NCBI RefSeq assembly: GCF_000750635.1
Contig: NZ_CCDM010000001.1
Location: 1,488,001 to 1,552,000 of the forward strand
Direction: 5' to 3'
DNA: 64,000 nt
Source: Oceanobacillus jeddahensis
GTDB taxonomy: Bacteria > Bacillota > Bacilli > Bacillales > Amphibacillaceae
The position numbers and the translations under genes were made by a program. Shown here in pieces: positions 44,522-55,180 of the stretch. How positions within the stretch are numbered: position 1 is the first letter of the stretch; every line of letters starts with the position of its first letter. The notes beneath the pieces are model-generated. The model searched no databases, was not told where the DNA came from, and saw only the letters and a program-made list of their open reading frames with translations.

Positions 44522-46183
44522 ATGAGTGAATTTTCAGGTAAGCAACGTAAAAAAGTATTAGAATCACTTGAAAGTGATCAACTTGATTTATTAGTTATTG
44601 GTGGAGGTATTACTGGTGCTGGTATTTCATTAGATGCTGCTACAAGAGGTTTACGTACTGGCCTTATTGAAATGCAAGATTTTGCAGCAGGTACCTCAAG
44701 CCGTTCCACGAAATTAGTACATGGCGGTCTCCGTTATTTGCAGCAATTTGAAGTTAAAATGGTTGCAGAAGTAGGAAAAGAACGTGCTGTAGTATATGAA
44801 AATGGCCCGCACGTTACAACTCCGGAATGGATGCTTTTACCATTTCATAAAGGAAGTACTTTAGGACCGTTTACATCAAGTATTGGTTTGCGCGTATACG
44901 ACTTCTTAGCAGGTGTAAAAAAATCAGAACGCCGTAAAATGTTAAAGCCTGCTGAAGTATTAGAGCATGAGCCTCTCGTTAAAAAAGAGGAACTTCGCGG
45001 CGGCGGATTTTATGTAGAATATAAAACAGATGATGCACGTTTAACCATTGAAGTACTTAAAAAAGCAGTTGAAAATGGCGTGAAAGCAGTCAACTATACA
45101 AAAGCAGTTGAATTTATTTATGAAGATGGTAAAGTGGTCGGCGTCGTAGCGGAAAACCAAATCAGCAAAGAAAAACATAAAATCTATGCGAAGAAAATTA
45201 TTAATGCCGGCGGCCCTTGGGTGGACGATGTTCGTGAATTAGATGGTTCGAAAAAAGGGAAAACACTTCATTTAACAAAAGGTGTTCACCTTGTATTTGA
45301 TGAATCTGTATTTCCGCTCAAACAAGCAGTATATTTTGATACTCCAGATGGTCGTATGGTATTTGCTATTCCACGTGACGGCAAAACCTATGTGGGTACA
45401 ACAGATACTAGCTACAAAGGTGATATTGCACATCCAACAATGACAGAGGAAGATCGTAATTATATCTTAGATGCAATTAATTATATGTTCCCTTCTGTTG
45501 GGATTGATGCAAGTAAAGTAGAATCCAGCTGGGCTGGTTTACGACCTTTAATTGCTCAAGAGGGTGCCACTAGCCCAAGTGAAATCTCTCGTAAGGATGA
45601 AATTTTCCAATCTGATTCTGGTTTACTTTCTATGGCAGGCGGTAAATTAACAGGTTACCGCAAAATGGGTGAACATGTGGTGAATATGGTTGCCAAGCAG
45701 TTAAAAGAAGAAGAGGGCATCTTATATACAGAGAGTCAAACGAAGCATTTACCTATTTCCGGCGGTGAAGTTGGCGGTTCAAAAGGGTTCAAACAATTTA
45801 AAGCGGAGAAAGTGAAAGAAGGTATAGGTCTCGGTTTAACAGAAGACGAGGCAGCAGAACTTACACAGCGCTACGGTGCAAATGTAGAAAAAATCTTCAC
45901 GCTTTATAAAGAAAATAAAGAAGCTGCTAAAAAAGAAAATATTGAACCAGCAGTATTTGCGCAAGTACTATACGCGATGAATGAAGAAATGGCTTATAAG
46001 GCAGTTGACTTCTTTATCCGCCGTTCAGGTGCGTTATTCTTTAACCGTCCATGGGTAGAGACGCATATGGATACGGTTCTTCCGTTTATGGAAAAAGAAC
46101 TTGGCTGGACAAAAGAAGAAGCAGTAGCTTATAGAAAAGAACTGGAACAATTATTATACGAAACAACACACCCAGATAAATAA
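44522..46183 (+). CDS. glpD: Aerobic glycerol-3-phosphate dehydrogenase
   Basis: A 553-residue FAD enzyme of the membrane surface. The dinucleotide fold is LLVIGGGITGAGISLDAATRG near residue 20, followed by DFAAGTSSRSTKLVHGGLRYL. SMAGGKLTGYRKM lies near residue 380. It oxidises glycerol-3-phosphate to dihydroxyacetone phosphate and passes electrons to menaquinone. The ATG at 44522 follows GGAGTGGAG. It has its own antiterminated leader and a strong terminator. Confidence 0.97.
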   Translation: MSEFSGKQRKKVLESLESDQLDLLVIGGGITGAGISLDAATRGLRTGLIEMQDFAAGTSSRSTKLVHGGLRYLQQFEVKMVAEVGKERAVVYENGPHVTTPEWMLLPFHKGSTLGPFTSSIGLRVYDFLAGVKKSERRKMLKPAEVLEHEPLVKKEELRGGGFYVEYKTDDARLTIEVLKKAVENGVKAVNYTKAVEFIYEDGKVVGVVAENQISKEKHKIYAKKIINAGGPWVDDVRELDGSKKGKTLHLTKGVHLVFDESVFPLKQAVYFDTPDGRMVFAIPRDGKTYVGTTDTSYKGDIAHPTMTEEDRNYILDAINYMFPSVGIDASKVESSWAGLRPLIAQEGATSPSEISRKDEIFQSDSGLLSMAGGKLTGYRKMGEHVVNMVAKQLKEEEGILYTESQTKHLPISGGEVGGSKGFKQFKAEKVKEGIGLGLTEDEAAELTQRYGANVEKIFTLYKENKEAAKKENIEPAVFAQVLYAMNEEMAYKAVDFFIRRSGALFFNRPWVETHMDTVLPFMEKELGWTKEEAVAYRKELEQLLYETTHPDK

Positions 46184-46199
46184 AACTGGAAAAACTAAA

Positions 46200-46242
46200 A
46201 ATAAGATGCATGTGCCCTTCTTGCCGTGCGTCTTATTTTTTG
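46200..46242 (+). terminator. glpD terminator
   Basis: AATAAGATGCA pairs with TGCGTCTTATT, followed by TTTTTGG. Confidence 0.85.
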
Positions 46243-46478
46243 GTTTTCGCAGAATTTATATTTTAGGACGCAAGCGAAGATAGTTCACATGTTTTAATAA
46301 ATGCTAATGACAGGTTAAAATATAAAACTTTCCATCAGGATAAGCTCAAACGTTGGTTGCGATTTAAAAGCTTGACGACATCCAAATTTTTAATAAGCAT
46401 AATGGCAACAAATATAGGAATCTGATATATTCTGTGGTATACTTTTCTCGACTTTGTCTTTAAGAACGGGGGAGATTC

Positions 46479-47471
46479 ATGTTAAAAAGAAATAAAACAA
46501 AACCGAATAACGTCACCCCATTCATTCCTGAAGGCGACTTTTATTATACAAAGGGTGTAGAAGCATTTAAAAAAAGAAAGTTTGATATTGCGATTAAATG
46601 GATTCAAAAAGCAATTGATGACAAACCTTCCTTTCCTTTATATAAATGTCAGCTATCGATTATTTATACAGAAATTGGTTCTTACCATAAAGCCAATCAG
46701 CTGTTGACCGAAGTTTTGCAGACCGGGGAATATATTGATTGTTATTATTTAGCTGCAAATAATTATGCGCATCTTGGATTGCTTCAAGATGCTAAAAAAT
46801 ATGCGCAAATGTATTTAGATAAAAAACCAGAAGGCGATTTTAGCAAGGATGCTGCTCAGCTTCTAGATTTTATAGAAATAGAAGATGAAGAAGAGGGAAC
46901 TTTTGCGCTGGAGGATGAAGATGAACTGATCATCTTACAGGAAACGGCTTTTTATCATATGGAAAATGATGAATGGGAAAAAGCAATTCCTTTTATTGAA
47001 GAGATAATGGAAAACTTTCCAGAACAAAAGCTGGCTGTTCATGATTACGCACAGGCGCTATTTTATACAGGAAAGAAAGAAGAAGCCATGCATATTGAAG
47101 AGGATATGTTAGAAGATTACCCAAATAATCTGCACAGCCATTTAAATTTAGCACTGTTTTATTATGAAGCAGGTGAGCCGGATTATCAGAAGCATATTCA
47201 AATCATCAACAATATTTATCCGATGCATGAGGAGCAAAAGCTGCGAATAGCAGAAGTGTTTGCAAAAACAGCCAATTATGCTTTAGCATATGAACGGTAT
47301 CAAAATGTTTCCGGTGAGCAAGCTAAAAGAAGAGCGTCTTATTATAAATGGTACAGCATAACTGCTTATCAATCAGGGAATCCGAGCAAGGCGCTTCGTT
47401 TATGGGAAGAAGGCTTGAAGCGCCATCCGAAGTTATCAAAAGAAGAAGGACCGTGGGCGTTAAAGAAATGA
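46479..47471 (+). CDS. yvcD: TPR-repeat protein YvcD
   Basis: A 330-residue cytosolic protein built of tetratricopeptide repeats. Examples are FYYTKGVEAFKKRKFDIAIK near the N-terminus, AFYHMENDEWEKAIPFIEEI near residue 160, and AYQSGNPSKALRLWEEGLKRHP at the end. An acidic loop (EIEDEEEGTFALEDEDE) divides the two halves. It precedes trxB, the same order as yvcD-trxB in B. subtilis. GGGGGAG precedes the ATG. The partner is unknown. Confidence 0.85.
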   Translation: MLKRNKTKPNNVTPFIPEGDFYYTKGVEAFKKRKFDIAIKWIQKAIDDKPSFPLYKCQLSIIYTEIGSYHKANQLLTEVLQTGEYIDCYYLAANNYAHLGLLQDAKKYAQMYLDKKPEGDFSKDAAQLLDFIEIEDEEEGTFALEDEDELIILQETAFYHMENDEWEKAIPFIEEIMENFPEQKLAVHDYAQALFYTGKKEEAMHIEEDMLEDYPNNLHSHLNLALFYYEAGEPDYQKHIQIINNIYPMHEEQKLRIAEVFAKTANYALAYERYQNVSGEQAKRRASYYKWYSITAYQSGNPSKALRLWEEGLKRHPKLSKEEGPWALKK

Positions 47472-47497
47472 GCAAAAAGATAGACGTTATTTCTTAA

Positions 47498-48487
<990 letters not shown>

Positions 48488-48699
48488 TTAGCTTAATTGT
48501 CGAATTTTAGGAAATAGCTAATTCAAAAGTTATTGGGAATTGTCGAATTTACAGGGTATATCCATCTTTGGTTAGTTTTTGTATAAAAAAATTAATCTAC
48601 GGTAATTGCATCTTAACCTTGCTGTAACACGCATGAAACACAAAAAGGGTATTATAGAATTAACTAATTGACCCCCTTTTAATAGATAGATTAGTTTTG
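48488..48699 (+). other. Intergenic stretch after trxB
   Basis: There is no ORF with a ribosome site. The stretch contains two close copies of an ATTGTCGAATTT word (48497 and 48539) and ends at a strong terminator, so a short non-coding transcript is possible. No RNA family is recognised. Confidence 0.3.
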
Positions 48700-48729
48700 G
48701 GACAGGTGACTCACCTGTCCATTTTTTTT
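48700..48729 (+). terminator. Strong terminator
   Basis: A perfect GGACAGGTGA/TCACCTGTCC stem is followed by ATTTTTTTT. It lies 210 bp after trxB. Confidence 0.88.
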
Positions 48730-48966
48730 ATGAAAATAAAAGTGAACACCATTATCAACATTGGTCATGTATCTTTTTGATGGGAGGACTAAGTGTTTCG
48801 ATAGGAAGAGGAATCACAATCCTAACGAGGCATCTACTCAAAAGCTTGGCGAATGTTAAGATTTCTAATATAATGAAATAAGATATAAGTAAGCACGATA
48901 AAAGGATAGGCAGCTAAAGCTTCAGGAGTTTCAAAGCTAAAGTTTGCTAGTTCGATCAACACTATT

Positions 48967-49012
48967 TGGGAATGTGATTACTCGTCCCACTGAGAACAAT
49001 TGTGCGTTGGAA
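48967..49012 (+). repeat. Remnant of GC-rich core 2 repeat
   Basis: GTGATTACTCGTCCCACTGAG followed by TTGTGCGTTG resembles the end of the core 2 unit seen at 10.9 kb and 19.9 kb. It lies just before rapZ, where B. subtilis has the Nudix gene yvcI, which is absent here. Confidence 0.6.
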
Positions 49013-49035
49013 GAGGTTTGAAAGGGGAGAGTCCA

Positions 49036-49923
49036 GTGAATCAGGAAAAAGAAACAAAGCTCGTTATTATTACGGGGATGTCAGGAGCTGGGAAAACAGT
49101 TGCGGTACAAAGCTTTGAAGATTTAGGTTATTATTGTGTAGATAATTTACCTCCTGCGCTTCTTCCCAAGTTTTTAGAATTAATGAAGGATGCTTCGAAT
49201 ACGATTCAAAAAGTAGCGCTTGTCATGGATTTACGAGGAAGAGAGTTTTTTGATTCCTTATACAAGGCACTAGATGCCATTAGTCATACACCATGGATTC
49301 AAAGCCATATCCTATTTTTAGATGCTGCAGATGAAACCTTAGTGACAAGATATAAAGAGACTAGGCGCTCTCATCCATTAGCTGTTGGTGGTCTTCCTTT
49401 AAATGGAATCCATCAAGAAAGAATTATTATCGATGAACTACGTGGCCGTTCGCAAAGAATTATTGATACCTCCAATCTTAAGCCAAGGGATTTACGGGAA
49501 AAAATTCTTCAATTGTATAAGGAAGACAAACAAGAAGTATTTTCTGCTCATTTTGTTTCCTTTGGTTTTAAATATGGAATTCCGATTGATGCTGATCTAG
49601 TATTTGACGTCCGTTTTTTACCAAACCCGCATTATGTATCTGCACTTCAACCTTTAACCGGTTTAACGCAGGAAGTTTCTTCTTATGTATTTAAATGGTC
49701 AGATACACAGCTGTTTACTGAGAAATTAAATGATTTATTCCGTTTTATGCTGCCTCAATATAAAAAAGAAGGGAAATCACAGTTAGTTATTGCGATTGGC
49801 TGTACGGGAGGACAACACCGTTCTGTCGCGTTAGCTGAGTATTTTTCAAAACAATTCAGCAACGACTATATCACTCATGTCAGCCATAGGGACATTGAGA
49901 AGAGAAAGGCGAAGTCATCATGA
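49036..49923 (+). CDS. rapZ: RapZ/YvcJ nucleotide-binding protein
   Basis: A 295-residue P-loop protein with Walker A GMSGAGKT at about residue 14 and Walker B-like VMDLRGREF. The C-terminal domain contains [18 protein letters not shown] and HRDIEKRK. B. subtilis YvcJ hydrolyses GTP and affects competence; E. coli RapZ controls glmS RNA. The GTG start at 49036 follows AAAGGGGAGAG and gives the family length. It overlaps yvcK by four bases. Confidence 0.94.
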   Translation: MNQEKETKLVIITGMSGAGKTVAVQSFEDLGYYCVDNLPPALLPKFLELMKDASNTIQKVALVMDLRGREFFDSLYKALDAISHTPWIQSHILFLDAADETLVTRYKETRRSHPLAVGGLPLNGIHQERIIIDELRGRSQRIIDTSNLKPRDLREKILQLYKEDKQEVFSAHFVSFGFKYGIPIDADLVFDVRFLPNPHYVSALQPLTGLTQEVSSYVFKWSDTQLFTEKLNDLFRFMLPQYKKEGKSQLVIAIGCTGGQHRSVALAEYFSKQFSNDYITHVSHRDIEKRKAKSS

Positions 49924-50870
49924 GCCATGTTCCTAAAATAACAGCGATTGGTGGAGGAACAGGAATGCCGGTTTTACTTCGTGGATTAAAAGATTTACCA
50001 ATAGAGTTAACAGCCGTGGTGACTGTTGCAGATGATGGAGGAAGTACAGGGAGAATTCGTACAGAGATGGAGATGCCCGCACCAGGAGATATTCGAAACG
50101 TTATTGCAGCTCTTTCTGATGCAGAGCCAATGCTCTTAGAGCTTTTCCAGCATCGGTTTCAGCAGGGAAATGGGTTGATTGGCCATTCATTAGGGAATTT
50201 ATTGTTAGCTGCAATGACATCGATGACCGGTAATTTTAATCAAGGCATCAAAGAAATTTCTCGGGTCCTGAATGTAAAAGGAAATATCTATCCGATTTCA
50301 AACGATAATATGTCTTTACATGCAATCATGGAAGATGGCGAGATTATTCACGGTGAATCCAAAATACCTTTATCCGGCAAGCGGATTAAACGTATTTTTT
50401 TAGAACCACAGCCCTTACAGCCCTTACCAAATGCTGTTGAATCAATTCACCAGGCAGATTTGATTGTTATTTCTCCAGGAAGTCTTTACACTTCTATTAT
50501 GCCAAATTTAATTGTCCCAGAAGTAAAGGAAGCATTATTAAATACGGAAGCAAAGATTGTTTATGTTTGTAATATCATGACGCAATATGGAGAAACAACC
50601 AATTATTCTGCGGCAGATCATGTTCAAGCGATTCATGACCATGTTGGAGATGATTGCATTGACTATGTTATTGTTCATAACCAGCCAATAGATGCGCAAA
50701 CGCAGGAAATTTATAAAGAAGAAAAAGCATTTCCTGTCGAAGTGGATATGGATCGCTTAAAAGCGATGAAAGTACAGGTGATTCCCGGGAATATTGTCGT
50801 GAAGCATAAAGATGGAACACTTCGTCATAATAATGGTAAAATAGCAGAGATGCTTTATCAGTTCTTATAG
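49920..50870 (+). CDS. yvcK: GlmR/YvcK, gluconeogenesis and wall-precursor regulator
   Basis: The 316-residue CofD-like protein reads [21 protein letters not shown] at the start, [14 protein letters not shown] near residue 36, [17 protein letters not shown], and [22 protein letters not shown]. It binds UDP-GlcNAc and stimulates GlmS. The ATGA overlap with rapZ shows coupling. It is followed by whiA. Confidence 0.95.
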   Translation: MSHVPKITAIGGGTGMPVLLRGLKDLPIELTAVVTVADDGGSTGRIRTEMEMPAPGDIRNVIAALSDAEPMLLELFQHRFQQGNGLIGHSLGNLLLAAMTSMTGNFNQGIKEISRVLNVKGNIYPISNDNMSLHAIMEDGEIIHGESKIPLSGKRIKRIFLEPQPLQPLPNAVESIHQADLIVISPGSLYTSIMPNLIVPEVKEALLNTEAKIVYVCNIMTQYGETTNYSAADHVQAIHDHVGDDCIDYVIVHNQPIDAQTQEIYKEEKAFPVEVDMDRLKAMKVQVIPGNIVVKHKDGTLRHNNGKIAEMLYQFL

Positions 50871-50968
50871 TATATATTCAGCGAGATAATATAACTATCT
50901 CGCTGAGTCATATTTTCGTTAAATAAACATATAAAAGAGTGTTCGAACAGGGGAAGGAGCGTGATACG

Positions 50969-51919
50969 ATGTCCTTCGCATCAGATATTAAGAAAGAGCT
51001 AACCGCTATTCAATCGGATGCTTGCTGTCAGTTTGCTGAGCTAGCTGCATTAGTTCGAATGAATGGCGTTATTTCTATATCCAAGCAAGGTTACGGACTG
51101 GATGTCCAAACGGAAAATGCAGCCATTGCAAGACGTATCTACACATTAATTAAGCAAAATTATACATTGCCAGTTGAGCTGCTTGTCCGTAAAAAAATGA
51201 AACTAAAAAAGAATAATGTTTATATCGTTCGTATGAAAAATAACGTTCAATTTTTATTAGAGGATTTAGAATTAATTAAAAATCAATATCAAATTGTCCG
51301 GACCATTTCTAAGAAATACGTAGATAAAGAATGTTGTCGAAAGGCCTACTTACGTGGAGCATTTCTGGCTGGCGGGTCGATGAATAATCCAGAGACGTCC
51401 TCTTATCATTTGGAAATTTTTAATTATTACGAGGAACACGCTGAAAAGCTGAAGACATTAGTTAATGAATATGATTTACATGCCAGAACGTTAGAGCGAA
51501 AAAACGGATATATTGTATATATAAAAGAGGCGGAGAAAATTACTACTTTTTTAAATGTTATAGGAGCACATCAAGCGCTGTTAAAATTTGAAGATGTACG
51601 TATTGTTCGCGATATGCGGAATTCTGTAAATAGGCTAGTAAATTGTGAAACAGCGAACTTAAATAAAACGATCGGTGCAGCATTTCGTCAAATTGAAAAT
51701 ATTAAATTGATTGAACGCACGGTAGGGTTGGATCAGCTCCCAGAGAAACTGCAAGAAATAGCCAAGCTGCGTATCCAATATGAAGAAGTTTCACTAAAGG
51801 AATTAGGGGAACTGGTTACTAGCGGAACAATATCCAAATCAGGTGTGAATCACCGGCTGAAAAAAATTGATGAATTTGCAGAAAAAATTAAACGTGGTGA
51901 GTTACAGCTTGGTAATTAA
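50969..51919 (+). CDS. whiA: WhiA family DNA-binding protein
   Basis: A 316-residue protein. The N-terminal LAGLIDADG-like domain contains [27 protein letters not shown]-like text near residue 120. A C-terminal helix-turn-helix follows ([34 protein letters not shown]). In Gram-positive bacteria it affects cell division and chromosome segregation. The ATG at 50969 is chosen after GGAAGGAGC. The order rapZ-yvcK-whiA-crh is conserved in Bacilli. Confidence 0.95.
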   Translation: MSFASDIKKELTAIQSDACCQFAELAALVRMNGVISISKQGYGLDVQTENAAIARRIYTLIKQNYTLPVELLVRKKMKLKKNNVYIVRMKNNVQFLLEDLELIKNQYQIVRTISKKYVDKECCRKAYLRGAFLAGGSMNNPETSSYHLEIFNYYEEHAEKLKTLVNEYDLHARTLERKNGYIVYIKEAEKITTFLNVIGAHQALLKFEDVRIVRDMRNSVNRLVNCETANLNKTIGAAFRQIENIKLIERTVGLDQLPEKLQEIAKLRIQYEEVSLKELGELVTSGTISKSGVNHRLKKIDEFAEKIKRGELQLGN

Positions 51920-52045
51920 TGCTAGTATCCGCAGAATATGATATAATGCAATAAACATATTAGAATATCGCCAGGAGGCAGAGGTAGCAATTTCTCTGCT
52001 CCAAATAAATGGAGGCGTTTACTTAAAGACAGGAGAGTGAATTTA

Positions 52046-52303
52046 TTGGTTGAGAAAACGGTGAAAATTGAATTAGATTCGGGACTGCAAGCGAGGCCAG
52101 CTGCCTATTTTGTACAAGAGGCCAATCGATTTGATTCACATATATTTTTAGAAAAGGATGATAAAAAAGTTAATGCGAAAAGCATCATGGGATTAATGAG
52201 CTTAGCTTTGACAAAAGGAGAAGAAATTAAGCTGATTATCGAGGGTGAAGATGAAGAAGAGGCAATGGCATATTTAACAACCCTTGTACGTGAAAAAGTC
52301 TAA
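52046..52303 (+). CDS. crh: Catabolite-repression HPr-like protein Crh
   Basis: An 85-residue HPr-fold protein. The site that is His15 in HPr is Gln here (SGLQARPAAYFVQEA), while the regulatory serine is kept (NAKSIMGLMSLAL, Ser46). This makes it Crh rather than HPr: HprK phosphorylates Ser46, and Crh-Ser-P assists CcpA. A TTG start at 52046 gives the canonical length and fits AGGAG at 52031. A longer GTG form at 52037 sits too close to that site. Confidence 0.95.
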   Translation: MVEKTVKIELDSGLQARPAAYFVQEANRFDSHIFLEKDDKKVNAKSIMGLMSLALTKGEEIKLIIEGEDEEEAMAYLTTLVREKV

Positions 52304-52368
52304 TTGAATCTATATAACAAACGTTAATCAGCAAATCATCAAATAATAAAACCTCATTCAATAAAAAT

Positions 52369-52414
52369 CCCTCTTAAAAGCGAGTAATCATTACTCCAAT
52401 TTAAGAGGGGTTTT
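52369..52414 (+). terminator. crh terminator
   Basis: CCCTCTTAAA pairs with TTTAAGAGGG, followed by GTTTTTC. Confidence 0.88.
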
Positions 52415-52438
52415 TCATTGCATTTAAATTTTAAATAG

Positions 52439-52514
52439 CGCGCCCAGAGGGATTCGAACCCCCGGCAAACCTGGTACCGGAAACCAGTGCTCTATCCGGC
52501 TGAGCTATGGGCGC
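52439..52514 (-). tRNA. tRNA-Arg (anticodon CCG)
   Basis: A 76-nt cloverleaf. The acceptor stem is GCGCCCA/TGGGCGC with discriminator G. The D arm is AGCTCAGCCGGATAGAGC. The anticodon stem CTGGT/ACCAG encloses TTCCGGT, so the anticodon is CCG (reads CGG). The T arm is CCGGGGGTTCGAATCCCTCTGG. CCA is not encoded. Confidence 0.97.
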
Positions 52515-52675
52515 ATATCGTTATATTAAAAAACACAATCTTAATTATACATATGAATGTCCTTTGAGACAAGTCTTTTCTCTGTAATTTAATTGAAAAG
52601 TTCTTTCGCCACTTCTTTCAATTAATTCAAGTCTTCACGTTTAACAAAGATAAAATCGGGTATGATGGTTAAAGT

Positions 52676-52834
52676 ATAAAACGAAACTTCACTCAGTGGG
52701 AGATTGTGTTCTTCTCCCGCAAGGTGTTAGTAGAGTGATTCAGGGAGTTAGCTCACCTGATCTCCCGCCTAAATAAATTTATTTTTACGCTTTATTTGGA
52801 GGCGGTAGTTTTACGGACGGTTCTCCGTGATAAA
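52676..52834 (-). repeat. bcr1-like mobile element, copy E
   Basis: A body of about 149 bp lies between TTTAT repeats on the minus strand. The second hairpin is degenerate: CTCCCGCAAGG replaces CTCCCACTGAAT. It ends 18 bp before the CtsR box of clpP. Confidence 0.88.
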
Positions 52835-52851
52835 TTTGGTGAAACTTTTCG

Positions 52852-52881
52852 TTTGACCTTTATTGACCAATAAGCTATCAT
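52852..52881 (+). promoter_or_regulatory. clpP promoter with CtsR operator
   Basis: TTTGACC-TTT-ATTGACC (52852-52868) matches the CtsR heptad pair TTTGACC-N3-TTTGACC in 13 of 14 positions. It overlaps a -35 TTGACC with a 17-bp spacer to TATCAT at 52876. CtsR should repress clpP except during heat or protein stress. Confidence 0.88.
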
Positions 52882-52939
52882 ATGAAGTATAGAAAAAATC
52901 ATCAGCCATTAAAGTTGGCAACTTAAGGAGGATTTTTAA

Positions 52940-53524
52940 ATGAATTTAGTACCAACAGTTATTGAACAAACAAATCGCGGTGAACGTGCATATGATATTT
53001 ACTCTCGTTTATTAAAAGACCGGATTATTCTGCTTGGCAGCGGCATTGATGATAATGTGGCCAATTCCATTGTAGCACAGCTTTTATTCTTAGAAGCAGA
53101 GGATCCAGGAAAAGACATCTCATTATATATCAATTCTCCTGGTGGTTCTATCACAGCTGGTATGGCCATTTTTGATACAATGAACTTTATCAAATCAGAC
53201 GTATCAACAATTTGCATTGGTATGGCAGCTTCTATGGGAGCATTCTTGCTTAATGCAGGTGAAAAAGGTAAACGTTTTGCGTTGCCAAATAGTGAAATTA
53301 TGATTCATCAGCCTTTAGGTGGCACGCAAGGTCAGGCAACAGATATTGAGATTCATGCCAATCGAATTATTGAAATTAAAAAACGTATGAACCGCATCAT
53401 GTCTGAAAATACTGGCCAGCCTTTAGAAGTTATTGAGCGCGATACAGAGCGTGATAAATTCATGAGTGCAGAACAGTCTAAAGAATATGGCATCATAGAT
53501 GATATCTTTGAGCGCAAAGCGTAA
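52940..53524 (+). CDS. clpP: ATP-dependent Clp protease proteolytic subunit
   Basis: A 194-residue serine protease. The catalytic Ser98 is in [11 protein letters not shown], His123 in IMIHQPLGG, and the Asp lies near residue 172 in the [11 protein letters not shown] region. It forms the two-ring proteolytic core used with ClpC, ClpX and ClpE. AAGGAGG precedes the ATG. It has its own CtsR-controlled promoter and terminator. Confidence 0.97.
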   Translation: MNLVPTVIEQTNRGERAYDIYSRLLKDRIILLGSGIDDNVANSIVAQLLFLEAEDPGKDISLYINSPGGSITAGMAIFDTMNFIKSDVSTICIGMAASMGAFLLNAGEKGKRFALPNSEIMIHQPLGGTQGQATDIEIHANRIIEIKKRMNRIMSENTGQPLEVIERDTERDKFMSAEQSKEYGIIDDIFERKA

Positions 53525-53550
53525 ACAATAATAAACCATTAGATAGTTAA

Positions 53551-53587
53551 AAACAGGCTAAGATGTTGAACCTTAGCCTGTTTTTTT
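53551..53587 (+). terminator. clpP terminator
   Basis: AACAGGCTAAG pairs with CTTAGCCTGTT, followed by TTTTTT. Confidence 0.9.
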
Positions 53588-54142
53588 ACGATAAGAAAGT
53601 CTTCTTTAAAGACAATTTGTTTAAGTTAAATACCATAATCAGTAGAGGAAAGAAAATGTTTATTAATGTATTTGATATGTAACAAATGGAACGATAGGAT
53701 ATATTTTACATTTTATATTTATAAAAATTCTAATCCCTTAAGTATCTGATAAACCTTGGCATATTAGTAATCTAAACATTTTCGGACTGTCTGTTTTATG
53801 GTAAAATAATGATAGAATAAGATTTTGAAATAGAATTTTATTTGGTTATTCAATGTTCCAAATAGTGATGATAGATATCGAAGTAAATGGTGCTAAAATA
53901 AATACTCTAAATTTTGTCCAAACTATACTTTTATATTTATCCCAAATTCCAGCTGGTCTTAAACACCTTTGAAGGGATGGTAAGTTGAAATTTCATAAAA
54001 TTCCCTCCAGGCAAGGATCTTGTAGAGAATCAGCAAGGCTTAAGTATTTTTTATCTACAGATGATCAAAGCCTATCCCCAAAGCTTAACTATCACATTAT
54101 AGTTTTTTTCCATGGAATATGAACTTTTATACACTTAATCAT
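53588..54142. other. AT-rich intergenic region, no gene seen
   Basis: About 550 bp between the clpP terminator and a bcr1-like element. No ORF with a ribosome site is seen on either strand. The word content suggests decayed sequence. Confidence 0.5.
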
Positions 54143-54300
54143 ATAAAACGAAACTTCACTCAGTGGGAGTTTTTGTTCTTCTCCCACTGAGTGTTAGTTG
54201 AGTGATTCAGGGAGGTAGCGTCCGTTATCTCCCGCCTAAATAAATTTATTTTACGCTTTATTTTGAGGCGGGAGTTTTACGGACGGTTCTCCGTGATAAA
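54143..54300 (-). repeat. bcr1-like mobile element, copy F
   Basis: A body of about 148 bp lies between TTTAT repeats on the minus strand. Both hairpins are intact: CTCCCGCC/GGCGGGAG and CACTCAGTGGGAG/CTCCCACTGAGTG. It lies 100 bp upstream of the second glpP-like gene. Confidence 0.9.
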
Positions 54301-54398
54301 CCGCACCACTCTATGCTGTTTTAAGGTATAAGCGAATGAAAGACTATCTTTAAAGGTAACATAATTATATTAGTTGAAATATTTCAAGGAGGATACAA

Positions 54399-54965
54399 AT
54401 GGAAAATATTGTAAATATCGTTGAATCACAAATTATTGCTTCTGTGAAGTCGCCTGAACATCTAGAAATGGCTGCTTCTTCAAATTCAAATGTTGTATTT
54501 TTATTAACTGGTGATTTATTGACAACACCGGATTACTTGAATGTGCTAAAAAGCGCTGGAAAGCAAACTTTTTTACATATAGATTTTATTGAAGGGCTTT
54601 CCAATTCAAGGAATGCATTAAAGTATATTGCGGAAGTTTGGAAGCCTAAAGGAATTATTACCACAAGAAATACGCTGATTAAATATGCAAAAGAAGAAGG
54701 TTTAATGACAATTCAAAGAATCTTTTTAATTGATAAAAATGCAATGAAAAAAGGTGTTGAAATGGCTGATCAATTTCAGCCTGATGCTATTGAAATTTTA
54801 CCTGGACTGATGCCGACGGTTATTGATGAATTAACCACGATGACAAAGCTCCCTATTATTGCAGGAGGACTAATTAGTAGAGAAAAAGAAATTCATGATG
54901 GGTTGCAGGCGGGAGCTCTGGCAATTTCCTCAAGCGATCCTAAACTATGGAATATTGATGTTTAA
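54399..54965 (+). CDS. Second GlpP-like antiterminator
   Basis: A 188-residue GlpP paralogue. It contains HIDFIEGLSNSRNALKYIAE, GIITTRNTLIKYA, TIQRIFLIDKNAMKKGVEMA, DAIEILPGLMPTVI and PIIAGGLISREKEIHDGLQAGALAISSSDPKLW, each aligning with the same places in GlpP at 39949. The N-terminal 35 residues differ most. It ends about 45 bp before a promoter and a terminator leader that precede an ABC importer. I infer that it controls that leader. It may still bind a glycerol-phosphate-like ligand. Confidence 0.88.
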   Translation: MENIVNIVESQIIASVKSPEHLEMAASSNSNVVFLLTGDLLTTPDYLNVLKSAGKQTFLHIDFIEGLSNSRNALKYIAEVWKPKGIITTRNTLIKYAKEEGLMTIQRIFLIDKNAMKKGVEMADQFQPDAIEILPGLMPTVIDELTTMTKLPIIAGGLISREKEIHDGLQAGALAISSSDPKLWNIDV

Positions 54966-55009
54966 TAAAATAGCTTTGTAAAAAAAGTTCACAAAATTGT
55001 AATTTTTTC

Positions 55010-55038
55010 TTTACAATTGTGAAAGCGTTTGCTATACT
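55010..55038 (+). promoter_or_regulatory. ABC importer promoter with cre site
   Basis: A TTTACA -35 and a TATACT -10 are 17 bp apart. TGAAAGCGTTTGCT (55020-55033) matches the cre consensus in all but the last base and fills the spacer. Glucose repression through CcpA is expected. Confidence 0.85.
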
Positions 55039-55072
55039 TAGATCAATAATTAAATAACTCTATATAGAATTA

Positions 55073-55146
55073 GGAGAAGATAGAGTTGGATAATTACCTT
55101 TCTTTAGAGAGAGGTGTGTCCAATTTCGTATCTTCTCCTTTTTTTA
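55073..55146 (+). promoter_or_regulatory. Leader terminator, candidate GlpP-type antitermination target
   Basis: GGAGAAGATA pairs with TATCTTCTCC and is followed by eight T. Inside are TTGGA/TCCAA and ACCTTTCT/AGAGAGGT stems. The leader starts about 35 nt after the promoter -10 and ends 35 nt before the binding-protein gene. An antiterminator gene lies next to it. Confidence 0.82.
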
Positions 55147-55180
55147 TAGGTTATTTTAAATAAAAAGGAGGAGAAAGTTA

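Noticed and set aside
52304-54398. Possible CRISPR array, because hairpin repeats recur
   Set aside because: The repeats are about 150 bp, far apart, in both orientations, and have no regular spacers or cas genes.
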